Below, in pieces: positions 1-9,559 of a DNA stretch of 64,000 nt; within the stretch, counting starts at the first letter, position 1; each line of letters opens with the position of its first letter. The notes below the pieces were generated by a model. It saw nothing but the letters and a program-made list of their open reading frames with translations. It did not search any database and had not been told where the DNA came from. The stretch is taken from contig CM022951.1 in the NCBI GenBank assembly GCA_012931725.1, forward strand, positions 25,640,752-25,704,751, written 5' to 3'. A program made the position numbers and the translations under genes. The DNA is from Litsea cubeba. Taxonomy: Eukaryota > Streptophyta > Magnoliopsida > Laurales > Lauraceae.

Positions 1-668
1 TGTTGCGATGAAGATGTCGCGGTTTGATGTGCGGTCAACCGATGTCCGATTGACTTGAAATTTGACAGGGAACCTATTTGAGTCATTTTAAGATGATCCA
101 TAGGCTCTGTCTTGGAAACCATGGTCCCGGAGAGCTTTGCCGCCGAGAGGCCTGATTTGGCTTCCGAGCGTCAAACTATGGTCAAATGTTGTCGAAATGA
201 CCTGAAATTTGACGTGTAGCCCTTTATAAGCATTTTGAAGCCGTCCATGTGCTCTATCTGATGAGTAATGGCCTCGGTGGTTCTCGCCGCCGAGAGGCTT
301 GATTTAGCTGTTCGAGGGTTGATGTAGGGTCAAACGTTGTCGGTTTGACTCGGAACTTGACGTGGAGCCTTTTGGAAGTATTTTGAGACCATCCATCGGC
401 TCTGATCGAAGATCTGGTGTCTCCGATGCTTTTGCCGCCGAGAGCTCCTTCTCGGCTGTCGGAGAAGCGAAGTTAGGCCAAATGATTTTGAAATGGCCCG
501 AAACTTCTTATGTACTCATCTTTTGGCTGTCTTGAAGGATCTTGCAGTTTTTGTTTGATTCTGACAAGATTTGATTTTTGGAAGTAGCATTGCCTATTTA
601 TGGCAGGTTGCGACTTCATGTAGCTCTTTGGATCTTGAAGAGGCAAAGTGACATTTTTGGTGTCAACA
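1..668 (-). repeat. Tat copy A, 3' LTR (partial, cut by window edge)
   Basis: This stretch matches the inner end of the LTRs at 10551-12918, 31294-33719 and 60237-62802 and ends with the same terminus, tgtcaaca, at 661-668. On the minus strand it therefore begins TGTTGACACC. Because gag-pol lies to its right on the minus strand, it is the 3' LTR. It shows three of the family's internal ~145-bp repeat units, each with a GTCA...TGAC inverted repeat (34-54, 181-201, 329-349). The TATA region and the outer end lie outside the window, so its target duplication cannot be seen. Confidence 0.9.
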
Positions 669-684
669 AATGCCCCCTCGAGGT
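669..684 (-). promoter_or_regulatory. Polypurine tract of Tat copy A
   Basis: Directly inside the LTR the plus strand reads aatgccccctcgaggt, so the minus strand has a G-rich purine run (cgaggggg) ending just before the LTR's TGTTG. This is the expected plus-strand priming site for reverse transcription. The same sequence follows the LTR of copy B at 12919-12934. Confidence 0.75.
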
Positions 685-881
685 GCAGCGACGAGTTGCT
701 TAAGAGATTTTTGAAGGAGAGCTTGTGACTTGACCAAGAGTCTTTGAGCAGTCTTTCTTTTTGGTATTTGTAGCCTTTTGAGCTTCCAGGGGAATTTTAT
801 GGTAGTGAAAGGGATCACGTACCATCTCGAGGCAAAGTTTTGAAGATGACATCAAGGATGTGGATTTGGGTTTTGACTTTG
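685..881. other. Non-coding stretch between PPT and hairpin repeats (copy A)
   Basis: No gene is visible. The sequence is shared with copy B (about 12935-13156), with small length differences, so it is part of the element rather than host DNA. Confidence 0.6.
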
Positions 882-1038
882 TGACCTAACAGGCTGTATG
901 TGGCAGGTTAGGGGGTCGGGTTTGGTTTTGATCGTATGACCCAACAAGCTGTATGTGGAATACTGGGGGATCAGGTTTTGGTTTTTGGTTTTGGTCTTGT
1001 GACCTAACAAGCTGTATGTGGCAAGTTAGGGGACCAGG
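882..1038. repeat. Three tandem stem-loop units near the PPT (copy A)
   Basis: Three units of about 57-63 bp. Each has a left arm (GACCTAAC at 882-889, GACCCAAC at 938-945, GACCTAAC at 1001-1008), a shared core containing gctgtatgtgg, and a G-rich right arm (907-917, 960-971, 1025-1034). Units 1 and 3 pair CCTAAC with GTTAGG. Unit 2 has CCCAAC, and in copy B its partner is GTTGGG, a compensatory change. In copy A the right arm of unit 2 has decayed to actggg. Confidence 0.75.
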
Positions 1039-1587
1039 ATTTGGTTTGATTTTTGTGGAATGTCAATTTCAAGATTTTGGCTCAATTTGGTATATGAGGC
1101 TGGATGGTTTGTTTTTTTGGAAGCTCATGGGGCTTGGAATTCTCTTTGTATGGTTGAATCAACTCAAAAGAGGCATGGAACCATTTTTGTATGCTCTTGG
1201 TAAGAGGGATTTCTCTTTGAATAAAAGCCCAATTTTTTTTTTTTTTTTTTGTGCCTAGGTGGTCAAACCTGGCTCATATGGGCTAACCCATGGGACCTTA
1301 AGCTCTTGAAATGGCTTAGATCTCATATGGTGTCATTTTTGTAAAGAATATCCAAAAATATCTCATTTGGATAGAGAATATCTAAGAATATCTTTGCTTG
1401 GAGAGAATCTCTCATGTTCCCTTTATTTTGGGATGAGATATCTCAAGATATCTTTCTTTTGGGAAAGAATCCTTCATTGATCCTATCTTTTAGGAGAAAA
1501 TCTCTCATTGATTTCTTTTTGGGAGAGAATCCCTCAAGATATCTTTCTTTTGGGAAAGAATCTTTCTAATCTCTTTCTTTTGGTAAG
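1039..1587 (+). promoter_or_regulatory. Upstream region of the antisense PMD gene (copy A)
   Basis: Non-coding. It includes a T-run (1227-1248) and, from about 1345 to 1565, many short direct and inverted atatct/agatat motifs, one of them an exact AAAATATCT (1355-1363), the plant 'evening element' consensus. The same arrangement occurs in copy B, where AAAATATCT is at about 13618-13626. It lies just upstream of a TATA box, so a promoter role for the plus-strand gene is inferred. The clock connection is only a motif match. Confidence 0.5.
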
Positions 1588-1651
1588 GTTACTAATTAGT
1601 AACACTTACCTCTTTCTTCTTTCCTTCTTTGGTTTGCTCTCTTCTATAAAA
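1588..1651 (+). promoter_or_regulatory. Core promoter of antisense PMD gene, copy A (palindrome and TATA box)
   Basis: A perfect 16-bp palindrome, GTTACTAATTAGTAAC (1588-1603), is followed by the TATA box TATAAAA (1645-1651), 104 nt before the ATG at 1755. Copy B keeps both (13852-13867 and 13909-13915). Spacing and conservation support a dedicated plus-strand promoter inside the retrotransposon. Confidence 0.7.
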
Positions 1652-1754
1652 GCAAGGAGGAGGTTGGATCTCTTGCAATAATCTCAAGAGGGCTTCAAGA
1701 CCAAGAGTTCTTCTTCTTCAAGATCTTCAAGACTTTTCTTCTTCTTCTCCATCA

Positions 1755-4700
1755 ATGGCTTCAAGTAAGTTCCCTTTTTCAAGAAAACTCCATTGTAGGA
1801 AAAATAAAAAGTTCTTTCTCTCTTTTTTTGTTTCTTTCTTTTTCTTTTCTTTTTTTTTTCCACGTGTTTTCCCTTTTTTTTTTACACGTGTTTCTTTTTC
1901 TTTTCTTCTTTCTTTTTTTTTTCATGTTTTGTTTTTTTTTTTGTTTGTGGGCCGTACGGACACATCCGTACGGATCTGGCCGTACGGCCACGTGGCCTGT
2001 GGGCCATCCCCCTTTTTTTCTTTTTCTTTTCTTTTTTTTTTTGTTTTCTTTCCCTCCTTTTTTTTTCAAGAAAGTTTCTTTTCTTTTTTTTTTTGTTTTC
2101 TTTACCCTCTTTTTTTTTTTGAGAAAGTTTCTTTTCTTTTTTTTTTCTTTTGCTCATCATGATAATGCCCCTTTTTTTTTGGCAAACCTAGATGTTCATG
2201 CATGCATTCAATTGTAAATTAAATTTGTAGCATGATGTGATAGCATACCTGAAAGTTTTCGCAATTTTGGGAATTTGGAGCTCGCAGCGATGTTGAGCCC
2301 TTCCTGATTTTGCGGAGACTTTGAGGTTTCGAAAGTTTGGAGTTTCGGAGCTCGCAGCGATGTTGAGCCCATCTTCAAGCTTTCTATTTCTTTCGGGATA
2401 ATTCATTTTCTTCGGAATTGCCCCGTCATCATGTCAAAATTTCGCCAGATTTTTTTTTTAGCGAGATTATGTCATTTTGATGTTTGATCTTTTTCTTTTC
2501 CATCCTTTTCAGGTGGTTCCTCCAGAACGAACAAGGGTAAAGAGCCTGCTACAAGCGTACCTCGTCGATCTTCTAGATCTTCTAATCCGGCCGTTCAGCA
2601 GGCCTTTGAGAAGGTCCAGTATGTTGAGAGAAATCTGGAAGAGTGCGACTCCCTCAACAGAGATGAGATGAGGCAGCGACTGATCACTCTCAAGGGAGAG
2701 GAATTCTATAAGATCATGGTAAGCAGTCGTCCATGGGTGATGGAAGATCAGAGCGTTTTGCCCAAGCCTACCTTCTTCTTTGGTGATGCAGTCCCTGATG
2801 ACATGACATACCAGAGGAGGTGTTTTCAGTTTTCTTTCACAGCAGATGGTGAGAAGAAGACTGTTGTTACCCGGTCGACGTTTGATCGCACCGTCTCGAT
2901 TCTGAGCCTTGCCCCCACGTGCTCTAAGAGGGAAGCTCCTCCAAGCTGGGTGAGAAGGACAAATGTAATCAAGACCGGGGTTTTTGTTGGCGGTTCTCCT
3001 GGATATACGGAGAGGTCGCCTGTTGACATGGACCTGTTGATGCCATCCAGCGGCTACCAGGGCTCTGATTATCCGTCGGTCGATTTGAGACCGGTGGGCC
3101 TTGGTATTTTCAGCGGTGACGGCAGCAATTGGATCAAGCCTTTTCGACTTCGTGGCCGTTTCAATGCTGACTCCGAGTGGATGTCGTGGACTGATCGCGT
3201 CCTGCTGATTGGTAGTGCCGTTTTGAAGGAAGCTGGGATTTTTGATGTGTTCCGCGCTTTTAGGGAGACCGTGATCTTTTCCGACGAGGCCTTCATGGCT
3301 ATGCTGGAGTCATTCCTCCCACAAACCAATACCTTCGTTGTGACGAATGGTGAGATTGGTTTTTCTTTGAAGGAGCTGAGCGCCATTACTGGATTGCCCA
3401 TCCTTGGCAAACTCTATGAGGAGTTCATGCCGATCGACAGCGTCCTTGAGGGGCAGTCTGAGGAGTTCAGGCTTCTATACTTTCAGCTTGTCGCCTTCTA
3501 TGATTTTTTGAAGGAGAAGGGGGGTTTGAAAGTTAGATCCAGCAGTTGGAAGAGTTCTAGCTCTTCATTCCCCAACTTTTTTGATAGCAGGGAGTCTTTT
3601 GATAGCGTGAACCAAGAAGCCGGAGCTCAGGATCCAAGTTCAAAGAAGATCTTGGCCATGCAAGAAGAGTTGAGAGATTTCTGTGCCAGTACAAACGCCA
3701 TATGTCCTGACATTGCACTGCGGAGAGATCTCGCTGTTTACCTCACTTATTGGCTTGGTGAGGCTATTTTTGCTGGAGGAGATGGAACGCACATCAGGCC
3801 GCATTGTATTTTTCCGGCTTGTCAGATGGCGTTTGGAGAGCAGCTTGCTTTGGTGCCAGCTCTTTACTCCTACCTGTGTACCGAACTGCAGGCTGCTGCT
3901 TTTTTGGTTCGGCTTGGGCTTCCCATGAATAGGGTATTTTCAGCCCACATCTTTTATTCGTGGTATGTATACCACTGTCCTGGCTTCCACCGGCTGGGTG
4001 CTGCACAGGATGATGATCCTTTGATGATTCGACTGGTTAAGGGCAAAGCCGTGTCCGAATCACTTTTGTTTGCCCGCATGAGGATCCGACGGTTCAGGGA
4101 CGTCGAGATGGGGCAGTCTTCAGTGAAGCTTTCTCCGGAGTTGCGGAAGAAGGCTTTTGATTTTGGTGCCTCCCGAGACTCTACCAGGGCAGGGTCGGGA
4201 AGGCATTATTCCTTGACGAATGCAGAGAGAGAGTGGCTTTTCAGCATACGTGTCGGCACGATGGTGTACCGTAGACATCTTTTCGTCGACATCCAGCCGT
4301 ATGTACCCTCTCGCTTTGCTTTGCAGCTGGGCTTTTCTCAAGGCGTTGTTGGAGCGCCTTCAAGCATGGTGAAGCGCTTTGGAGGCTTACAGGACGGGAG
4401 AAATGCATGGGCTTTCTATAGTGCTGAAGACACTACAGCCATGATTTGTTATCCTGTGTTGCTGACTTCCTGGACTGCCGTCTTTGCGAAGTGGTTCGCG
4501 GAGAGCTTTTCGGCATATCGGGGGCTTTCCAAGAAGGAGCTTGATGTGAAGCTGGCATCTGGAAAGGGCCTTGGAAAGTCGGATGGCATCCGGCGAGAGG
4601 AAGTTTAGGCCTTCCTTTCTGGAGAGAAGCACAAGATAGGCTTTCTCGGTGACCAGGGCGTCATTGGTTCTGAAGCTGTTCGAGAAATACCTGATGAGGC

Positions 4701-6414
4701 TTTAGAGCAGCTAGAACAGGAGGAAGCCGAACTTGGCACTTGGATGCAAGCGGCACAGAGGCAAGCTTCCGTGGAGTCTACTGGCAAGAGTAGACCATCC
4801 AGTGAGGAGTCAAGTGGGAAACCTGACTCTAACAGCGGGGCAGGTTCCTCTAAGAAGTGAGCCCACCGGAGTGAGAGGAGGAGGAGTCATCATCGCAGCA
4901 AGGGGCAGCATGAGGACTCTCCTAACTTGGAAGTTCCTCTTACTATCAATGAGGATGTGCCAGTGGATGCTGACGAGCCTCCAGAGAAGAGAAGCCGAGA
5001 AGAAGAGACCGTCGGTGAAGGTATGATTCTTCCTTTTTCTCTTTCCATTTGTTTTCATGGGATTTTTCCATGTTCTGATTTGCTTCTTGTTTCTGCTTTT
5101 TTTTTTTTTTTAGCAGAGGAAGACTTGGCGATGCCTGAGGTTCCAGTCGATGAGGTGGTGACGGATCCTGTCGAGGCACCTGAAGAAGAACCGAGGGACT
5201 CTGGAGTGAATCCAGAATCTCCAATTGGTACGACTTCCTTTTTTTTTTGTCTGTGACTTGGTTTGCTAACACATTTCTTGCTAGCTGACTTGCCACAGGA
5301 TTCCGATGACTTTGAACCCTCGATGGACGCAAATGTTGATGATGCTTCCAATGAGTTCATGGAGGAGGAAAGTGTTCCGCCAGTCGTCGAAGAAGGTATT
5401 TTGTAGTTATAACCCTGATAATGATTTTCAAACAGGGTCATATTCATACCTTTTTGTGTTTCTTTGGCAGGTTTTGAAGTGACAGAGGAGGGTCCATCGC
5501 TTCCTTCAGAACCAGAGCAAGGGATGCCAGAGGTTGATCCAGAGGTAGAGACTCCTGGGACCAGTTCTGACAATGTTGAGGAGATACCTCGTGCTGAGAT
5601 TCCTTCCCGGGCAGGAGTAGCTTCAACTGGAAAGAGTTCTTTTGTTACTCTTCCAACAGATGATGATATGAGCGGCCGACCAACGGAGTTGGGCGAATCT
5701 TCAGCTGGGCCATCTCTTCTTTTTGCGTAGAAGGTGGTGGTGCGAGTTCTGAGCTCTTGGATTGAGACTCTGCTTTCTGGGCACTTAGATGCCAGATTTG
5801 GGATGATCCAGCATGTGCGTGAGATTCTCGGTGATGCTGAAGAGGCTGGTCTAGATGTCACAAGTGCCAGGGCGATCGTTGATAGGATCATTGAGCTGGG
5901 TGACAGGTGGTTTGAGACCATTGGTTTTCCTGATGATCAGTTCTTCAAGGAGATGTTCCTGGACCCTGCTGATAAGGCTAAGTCTAACCTGGATGTGGCT
6001 ACAGAAAACAGGAATCAGGTAGTCCGAAAGAAGAACTTAGAAGAGCTAAACATCATTGGGCTGACACATGACCTGAACATCCTTGATAGGGAGGTCGATG
6101 AGGCCAGGAGACGTCTTGAGCATCTGCAGGCACAAGTCGCTGCCAAGTGGACTGCAATAACTGAGGCTCGTGAAAGGGAGACTGCTCTGATTCACCGGAT
6201 TGCAGATGCCAATCGAGTTCTTGAAAGGAAATCTGAAGAAAGCGAACGATGGCAAACTGCTCGGGATAAGCTTCCTTGTGTGAAAGAAGGGGTACAGCCC
6301 ACTCCAGCATCTCATGGCAAATTCCTGAAGAAGCGCGCCTTGGAATCCTTGACGGCTGAGGCTAAAAGTTTGCTTGAGGAGCTGAACTCTTGGCTGGAGA
6401 CCATTTTTGATTGA
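1755..6414 (+). pseudogene. Antisense plant mobile domain (PMD) gene of Tat copy A, five exons, three nonsense mutations
   Basis: This gene lies opposite to gag-pol, between integrase and the 3' LTR. The exon model is 1755-1764, 2513-5020, 5114-5227, 5285-5395 and 5471-6414, with GT..AG ends and every intron in phase 1. The spliced length is 1229 codons including stop. The PMD core lies at about residues 225-305, with TNTFVVTNGEIGFSLKEL followed by GLPILG typical of the family; related sequence runs to about residue 690. Next come a Lys/Arg-rich patch near residue 785, acidic linkers in exons 2-5, and a long charged coiled coil in exon 5 (about 6040-6290). In-frame stops at 4606-4608 (TAG where B has TGG), 4858-4860 (TGA where B has CGG) and 5728-5730 (TAG where B has AAG) break this copy. 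PMD proteins are known in plants and transposable elements; the role here is unknown. Nuclear action is inferred from the basic patch. Confidence 0.8.
1765..2512 (+). other. Intron 1 of antisense gene with G-box/CCGTACGG palindrome cluster (copy A)
   Basis: The donor gtaagt follows ATG-GCT-TCA-A, and the acceptor ttttcag ends at 2512. Most of the intron is a pyrimidine tract (about 1803-2155). Inside it at 1949-2006 is a GC-rich island with three CCGTACGG palindromes and the 12-bp palindrome GGCCACGTGGCC, which holds a G-box (CACGTG). Copy B has the same island at 14212-14270. The long open frames across this intron are by-products of its T-rich composition. Confidence 0.7.
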
Positions 6415-6672
6415 GCTCCTGTATATTTTTTTTAACAGAAACCATCCTTCTCTCTTTTTTGGTACCACTTGTATTTTTTTTGGTACTTATTTTTTTTTGT
6501 AGTGATTGTGAACACTTTCTCTTTTTTTTGGTACCACATATATATTTTTTTTTGGTACTCTTTTTTTGTTATCCCTACGCTCACTTGAATCTTTTTGTGA
6601 TAAAAGTAATTGCTAAATGGGATTTGATCAAAAGGTTGTCATTTTGTGAAAATCTTTTGTCAAATGATTGTT
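6415..6672 (+). other. 3' region after antisense gene (copy A)
   Basis: T-rich non-coding sequence after the PMD stop codon. It contains one copy of a ~48-nt block (about 6571-6618, with gtgataaaagtaattgc) that is tandemly duplicated in copies B and C. No clear polyadenylation signal was found. Confidence 0.5.
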
Positions 6673-7055
6673 TTGGCATGGAAGCCAGGTTTTTGTTTGT
6701 GGCATGGAAGCCAATTTTGGCATGAGAGCCAGCTTTTCTTGTGGCATTGATAGCCGAGTTTTTTTTTGTGGCATCTATAGCCAGTTTTGGTGGCATTGAT
6801 AGCCGGTTTGTTTTGTGGCATCTATAGCCGGTTTTTGGTGGCATTGATAGCCGGTTTGTTTTGTGGCATCTATAGCCGGTTTTTTTTTTGAAATCCAAGT
6901 TTTTGTTTGTGGCATTGATAGCCGGTTTTGTTTTGGTGGCATTGATAGCCGGTTTGTGGCATTTATAGCCTGTTTTGTTTTGGTGGCATTGATAGCCGCT
7001 TTGTGTTGTGGCATCTATAGCCAGTTTTGGTGGCATTTATAGCCGGTTTGGTTTT
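6673..7055. repeat. GGC-N-GCC short tandem array (copy A)
   Basis: About fifteen units of 20-30 nt built on ggcattgatagccgg or ggcatctatagccgg, with diverged units (ggcatggaagcc, ggcatgagagcc) at the left end. Each unit is a small inverted repeat (GGC...GCC). The same word, with gccga instead of gccgg, forms a shorter array inside the family's LTRs (31562-31640, 60505-60590). Confidence 0.85.
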
Positions 7056-7062
7056 CAAAAAT

Positions 7063-7448
7063 GTAAGTATCGACTAAAAGTCGCCTCCCTGCTGAATGTT
7101 CTTGCAAGTATCGATGGAATGTCGCATCCTTGCTCATTCGGTTGCGAGTATCGATGAGATGTCGCATCCTCGCGGATTTGGGTGCAAGTATCGATGGAAT
7201 GTCGCATCCTTGCTTTTCAAAAATTTTGGTTTTGTGGGTACTGACTTGATGTCGTTTCCCCACGATTTTTGAAATTTGTGGTTTTTTCGAACCTTTGAGT
7301 TATGGATATCAACTGAAATGTTGCGTCTCCATGGTTTTGGATTTTGCAAGTATCGACGAAATGTCGCTTCCCTGCGATTTTGGAAGTGTCGAACATGGTT
7401 CATATGCTTCCGATTTGTGCGAGTATCGACTAAGCGTCGCTTCCTCGC
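7063..7448. repeat. Array of nine 30-nt hairpin units with covarying arms (copy A)
   Basis: Units at 7063-7092, 7104-7133, 7144-7173, 7184-7213, 7234-7263, 7302-7332, 7346-7375, 7382-7411 and 7419-7448. Eight are exactly 30 nt and one is 31. Each has 5-nt arms and usually an inner pair such as CGA/TCG. The arm pairs are GCAAG/CTTGC, GCGAG/CTCGC, GTGGG/CCCAC, ATGGA/TCCAT and GGAAG/CTTCC. The first and seventh units have one mismatch (arms ending CCTGC). The array lies between the stop codons of two convergent genes. Confidence 0.85.
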
Positions 7449-7813
7449 GGTTTTTTGAAAAACCTTTTTTTTTTTGTTTAAAGACACGAGGGTCATAAGT
7501 TTTGACCTAAAACCATTTTGGCGGTAAAAGGCAGGGTGGACTAGGGTGGAAATCCTTGAATCCGGATTTTGTTTCAAACCATGAATTTTGGGTTCAAGGG
7601 TTGAAAATTTTGGTCAAGTTAGGGAAAGGTTCCTAAACTTGGATATTTTTTTTTTGAACAATGAAACGATGAAAGTAAGCATTGTTTTAAATTTCTAGAA
7701 ATTTCAACATTTGATATGAAAATTCTAAAAAAAAAAGGGTGGGTTTAGCGAGCGTGTACCTGGAAACCAGTTTTGGCCATACAGGCATTGCTCTTACCCA
7801 GTTGGGTAAGTCT
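7449..7813. other. Non-coding spacer between hairpin array and integrase (copy A)
   Basis: No gene seen. The sequence is conserved with copies B (24586-24941) and C (about 42290-42590), so it belongs to the element, perhaps as 3' untranslated sequence of the gag-pol transcript. Confidence 0.5.
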
Positions 7814-8848
7814 TCAAGGGTAGTACCGCTTTAAGAACTTGCCGTTGATGGGCAGCATACATCTGTCGCCTTCCATGTTTAGGAGTGCGTATGCGCCGTT
7901 GAAGAAAACCTTGTCGATGACGTAGGGTCCCTCCCATTTTGGCTCAAATTTGCCTTTGGACTTGTGAGCGAAGACCATTGGTCTTTTTACCGCAAGAACC
8001 AAGTCACTCTTTTTGTAGGCGCGTTGTCTGACCTTTTTATCGAAAGATCCTGCCATGCGTGCTTGGTAAAGTTCAATGCTTTGTTGAGCTTCGAGCCGTC
8101 TCTCATCGAGATTGTCCAGCTCATGGAGTCGCAATTTGACATTGCTTTCTTGAGTCATGTCATTTTGCAAGGATACCCTCAAGGAAGGAATTTGTACTTC
8201 CAAGGGTACGACAGCTTCGCATCCATAGACCAAGGAGAATGGTGTGCTATGGGTTGGTCCTCGAACGGTGGTTCGATAGGCCCACAAAGCTTCAGACATT
8301 TTGTCGCTCCAGTCTCTTTTGTGACTAGAGGCCATTTTTTTGAGGATTTTGCAGAGTGTCTTGTTGAAAGCTTCTGCTAACCCGTTTGCTGCCGGATTGT
8401 ATGGAGTCAAAGGACAGCTTTGGATTTTGTATTTGTCGCAGAACCTGTAGAATCGATGATCCCGGAACTGTGGTCCGTTATCATGGACGAATCTTTTAGG
8501 TATGCCGAAATGACAAATGATGTTGGTGCGCAGGAACTGAAGGACTGATGAGGTCTTCATTTCGTTAAACGCAAATGCTTCTGACCACTTGGAGAAATAA
8601 TCCGTAGCGGCGAAGATGAAGCGATGACCTTTGCTCGAAGGGGGAGAAATAGGACCTATGATGTCCATACCCCAGGCTTCGAAAGGCCATGAGATCGCTG
8701 TAGGATGCAGCCATTCTGGAGGCATGTGATTGTAATCTCCATGAACTTGGCATTATTGGCAGCGCTTAGCAAATTGCATTGCGTCAGCTACCATGGTAGG
8801 CCAGTAATATCCTAACCTTTTTATCTGATCATAGAGCTTAGGTCCAGC
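7814..8848 (-). pseudogene. Integrase of Tat copy A
   Basis: The catalytic D-D-E residues are all present: Asp in GMDIIGP (8663-8665), Asp in HDNGPQF (8480-8482) and Glu in LAEAFNK (8372-8374). They are followed by a C-terminal DNA-binding region ending FLKRYYP with a TGA stop at 7814-7816. The N-terminal zinc-binding part lies upstream of the open frame that begins at 8725, but is interrupted: copy C has a Gln codon in place of the TAG after LCGAH (stop at 8849) and a CAA codon in place of the TAA near 8755. Integrase joins the cDNA to the target; 5-bp duplications are seen for this family (see 10546-10550). This copy cannot be expressed as a whole because of these stops. Confidence 0.88.
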
Positions 8849-9559
8849 CTAATGAGCTCCGCAAAGACCAGCATGAACTTCTTTGAGTGTTTCTCCAGCC
8901 TCTTGTTGTGACAAGCAGCGTAGAAGTACTCCGTTGAAGGATTTCCTATAAAGGATTTTTGAAGGAATATCCAAATGAAAGCTTAGGGTTCGCCTTTGGG
9001 TGCTTACCCATTCTTTGGGATCTTCAGGTAGGATTCCGAACATAATGTAATCAATGAATGGATCCCTCCAGTCGCCGATTGAAGTTTGAAGGATTGAAAT
9101 CCGACTTCCGACCACTTGGTGGCATTCAGCCACTGCTTGGTGTGTGTTAAGAGGAAGAAGGATTCTTCTTTCGCACACTGTGATTTGCATGTTTTCCCCT
9201 TCCTGGAATGCCATGGATGCGGCAAGTCCGGCTAGGGCATCTGCACGTATGTTTTCACCTCTACGAATGTGGGTGATGTGACAGATGTCAAACTTTTGCA
9301 GAAGTGATTGTGCCTTGTTGTAGTAAGGCAACAAATACGGCTTCCTAACTTCAAATTTCTGTTTCATCTGGTTGACGATCAGTTGAGAGTCTCCAAAGAC
9401 TTCCAGCATGGTAATACCGAATTCGATGGCGAGTTCCAATCTTAAGATCAGAGCTTGATATTCAGCTGCATTGTTTGTGCATGGTTCCAGTAGCGAGAAA
9501 GCGTGTGGAATCATGTATTTGTCGGGGCTAACAAAGAGGATGCCAACTCCCGAGATCAG
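8849..9559 (-). pseudogene. Second (archaeal-type) RNase H of Tat copy A
   Basis: After the RT-linked RNase H comes a second RNase H-like domain. It starts just upstream at MYFDGA, with further acidic positions in TNNAAEYQAL, VFGDSQLIV and RADALAGLAA. A second RNase H before the integrase is a recognised hallmark of Tat-lineage Ty3 elements. A TAG separates the first Asp motif from the rest; copy C has the same stop at the same place. The stretch ends at a second TAG (8849). Confidence 0.82.

Noticed and set aside
1755..2217. Open frames rich in Phe/Ser (plus) and Lys (minus) across 1755-2217, and the like at 13967-14470
   Set aside because: They cross a predicted intron made of T-runs. The composition explains them, and only the first ten bases (ATG to the donor) belong to the gene.
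7063..7448. CRISPR-like array
   Set aside because: Units differ in sequence, spacers are short and irregular (about 6-38 nt), and the context is a plant retrotransposon.
7964..8380. Plus-strand open frames opposite integrase (7964-8380, 25092-25505, 42728-43144)
   Set aside because: They are antisense shadows of the integrase frame, conserved only because the integrase is conserved.
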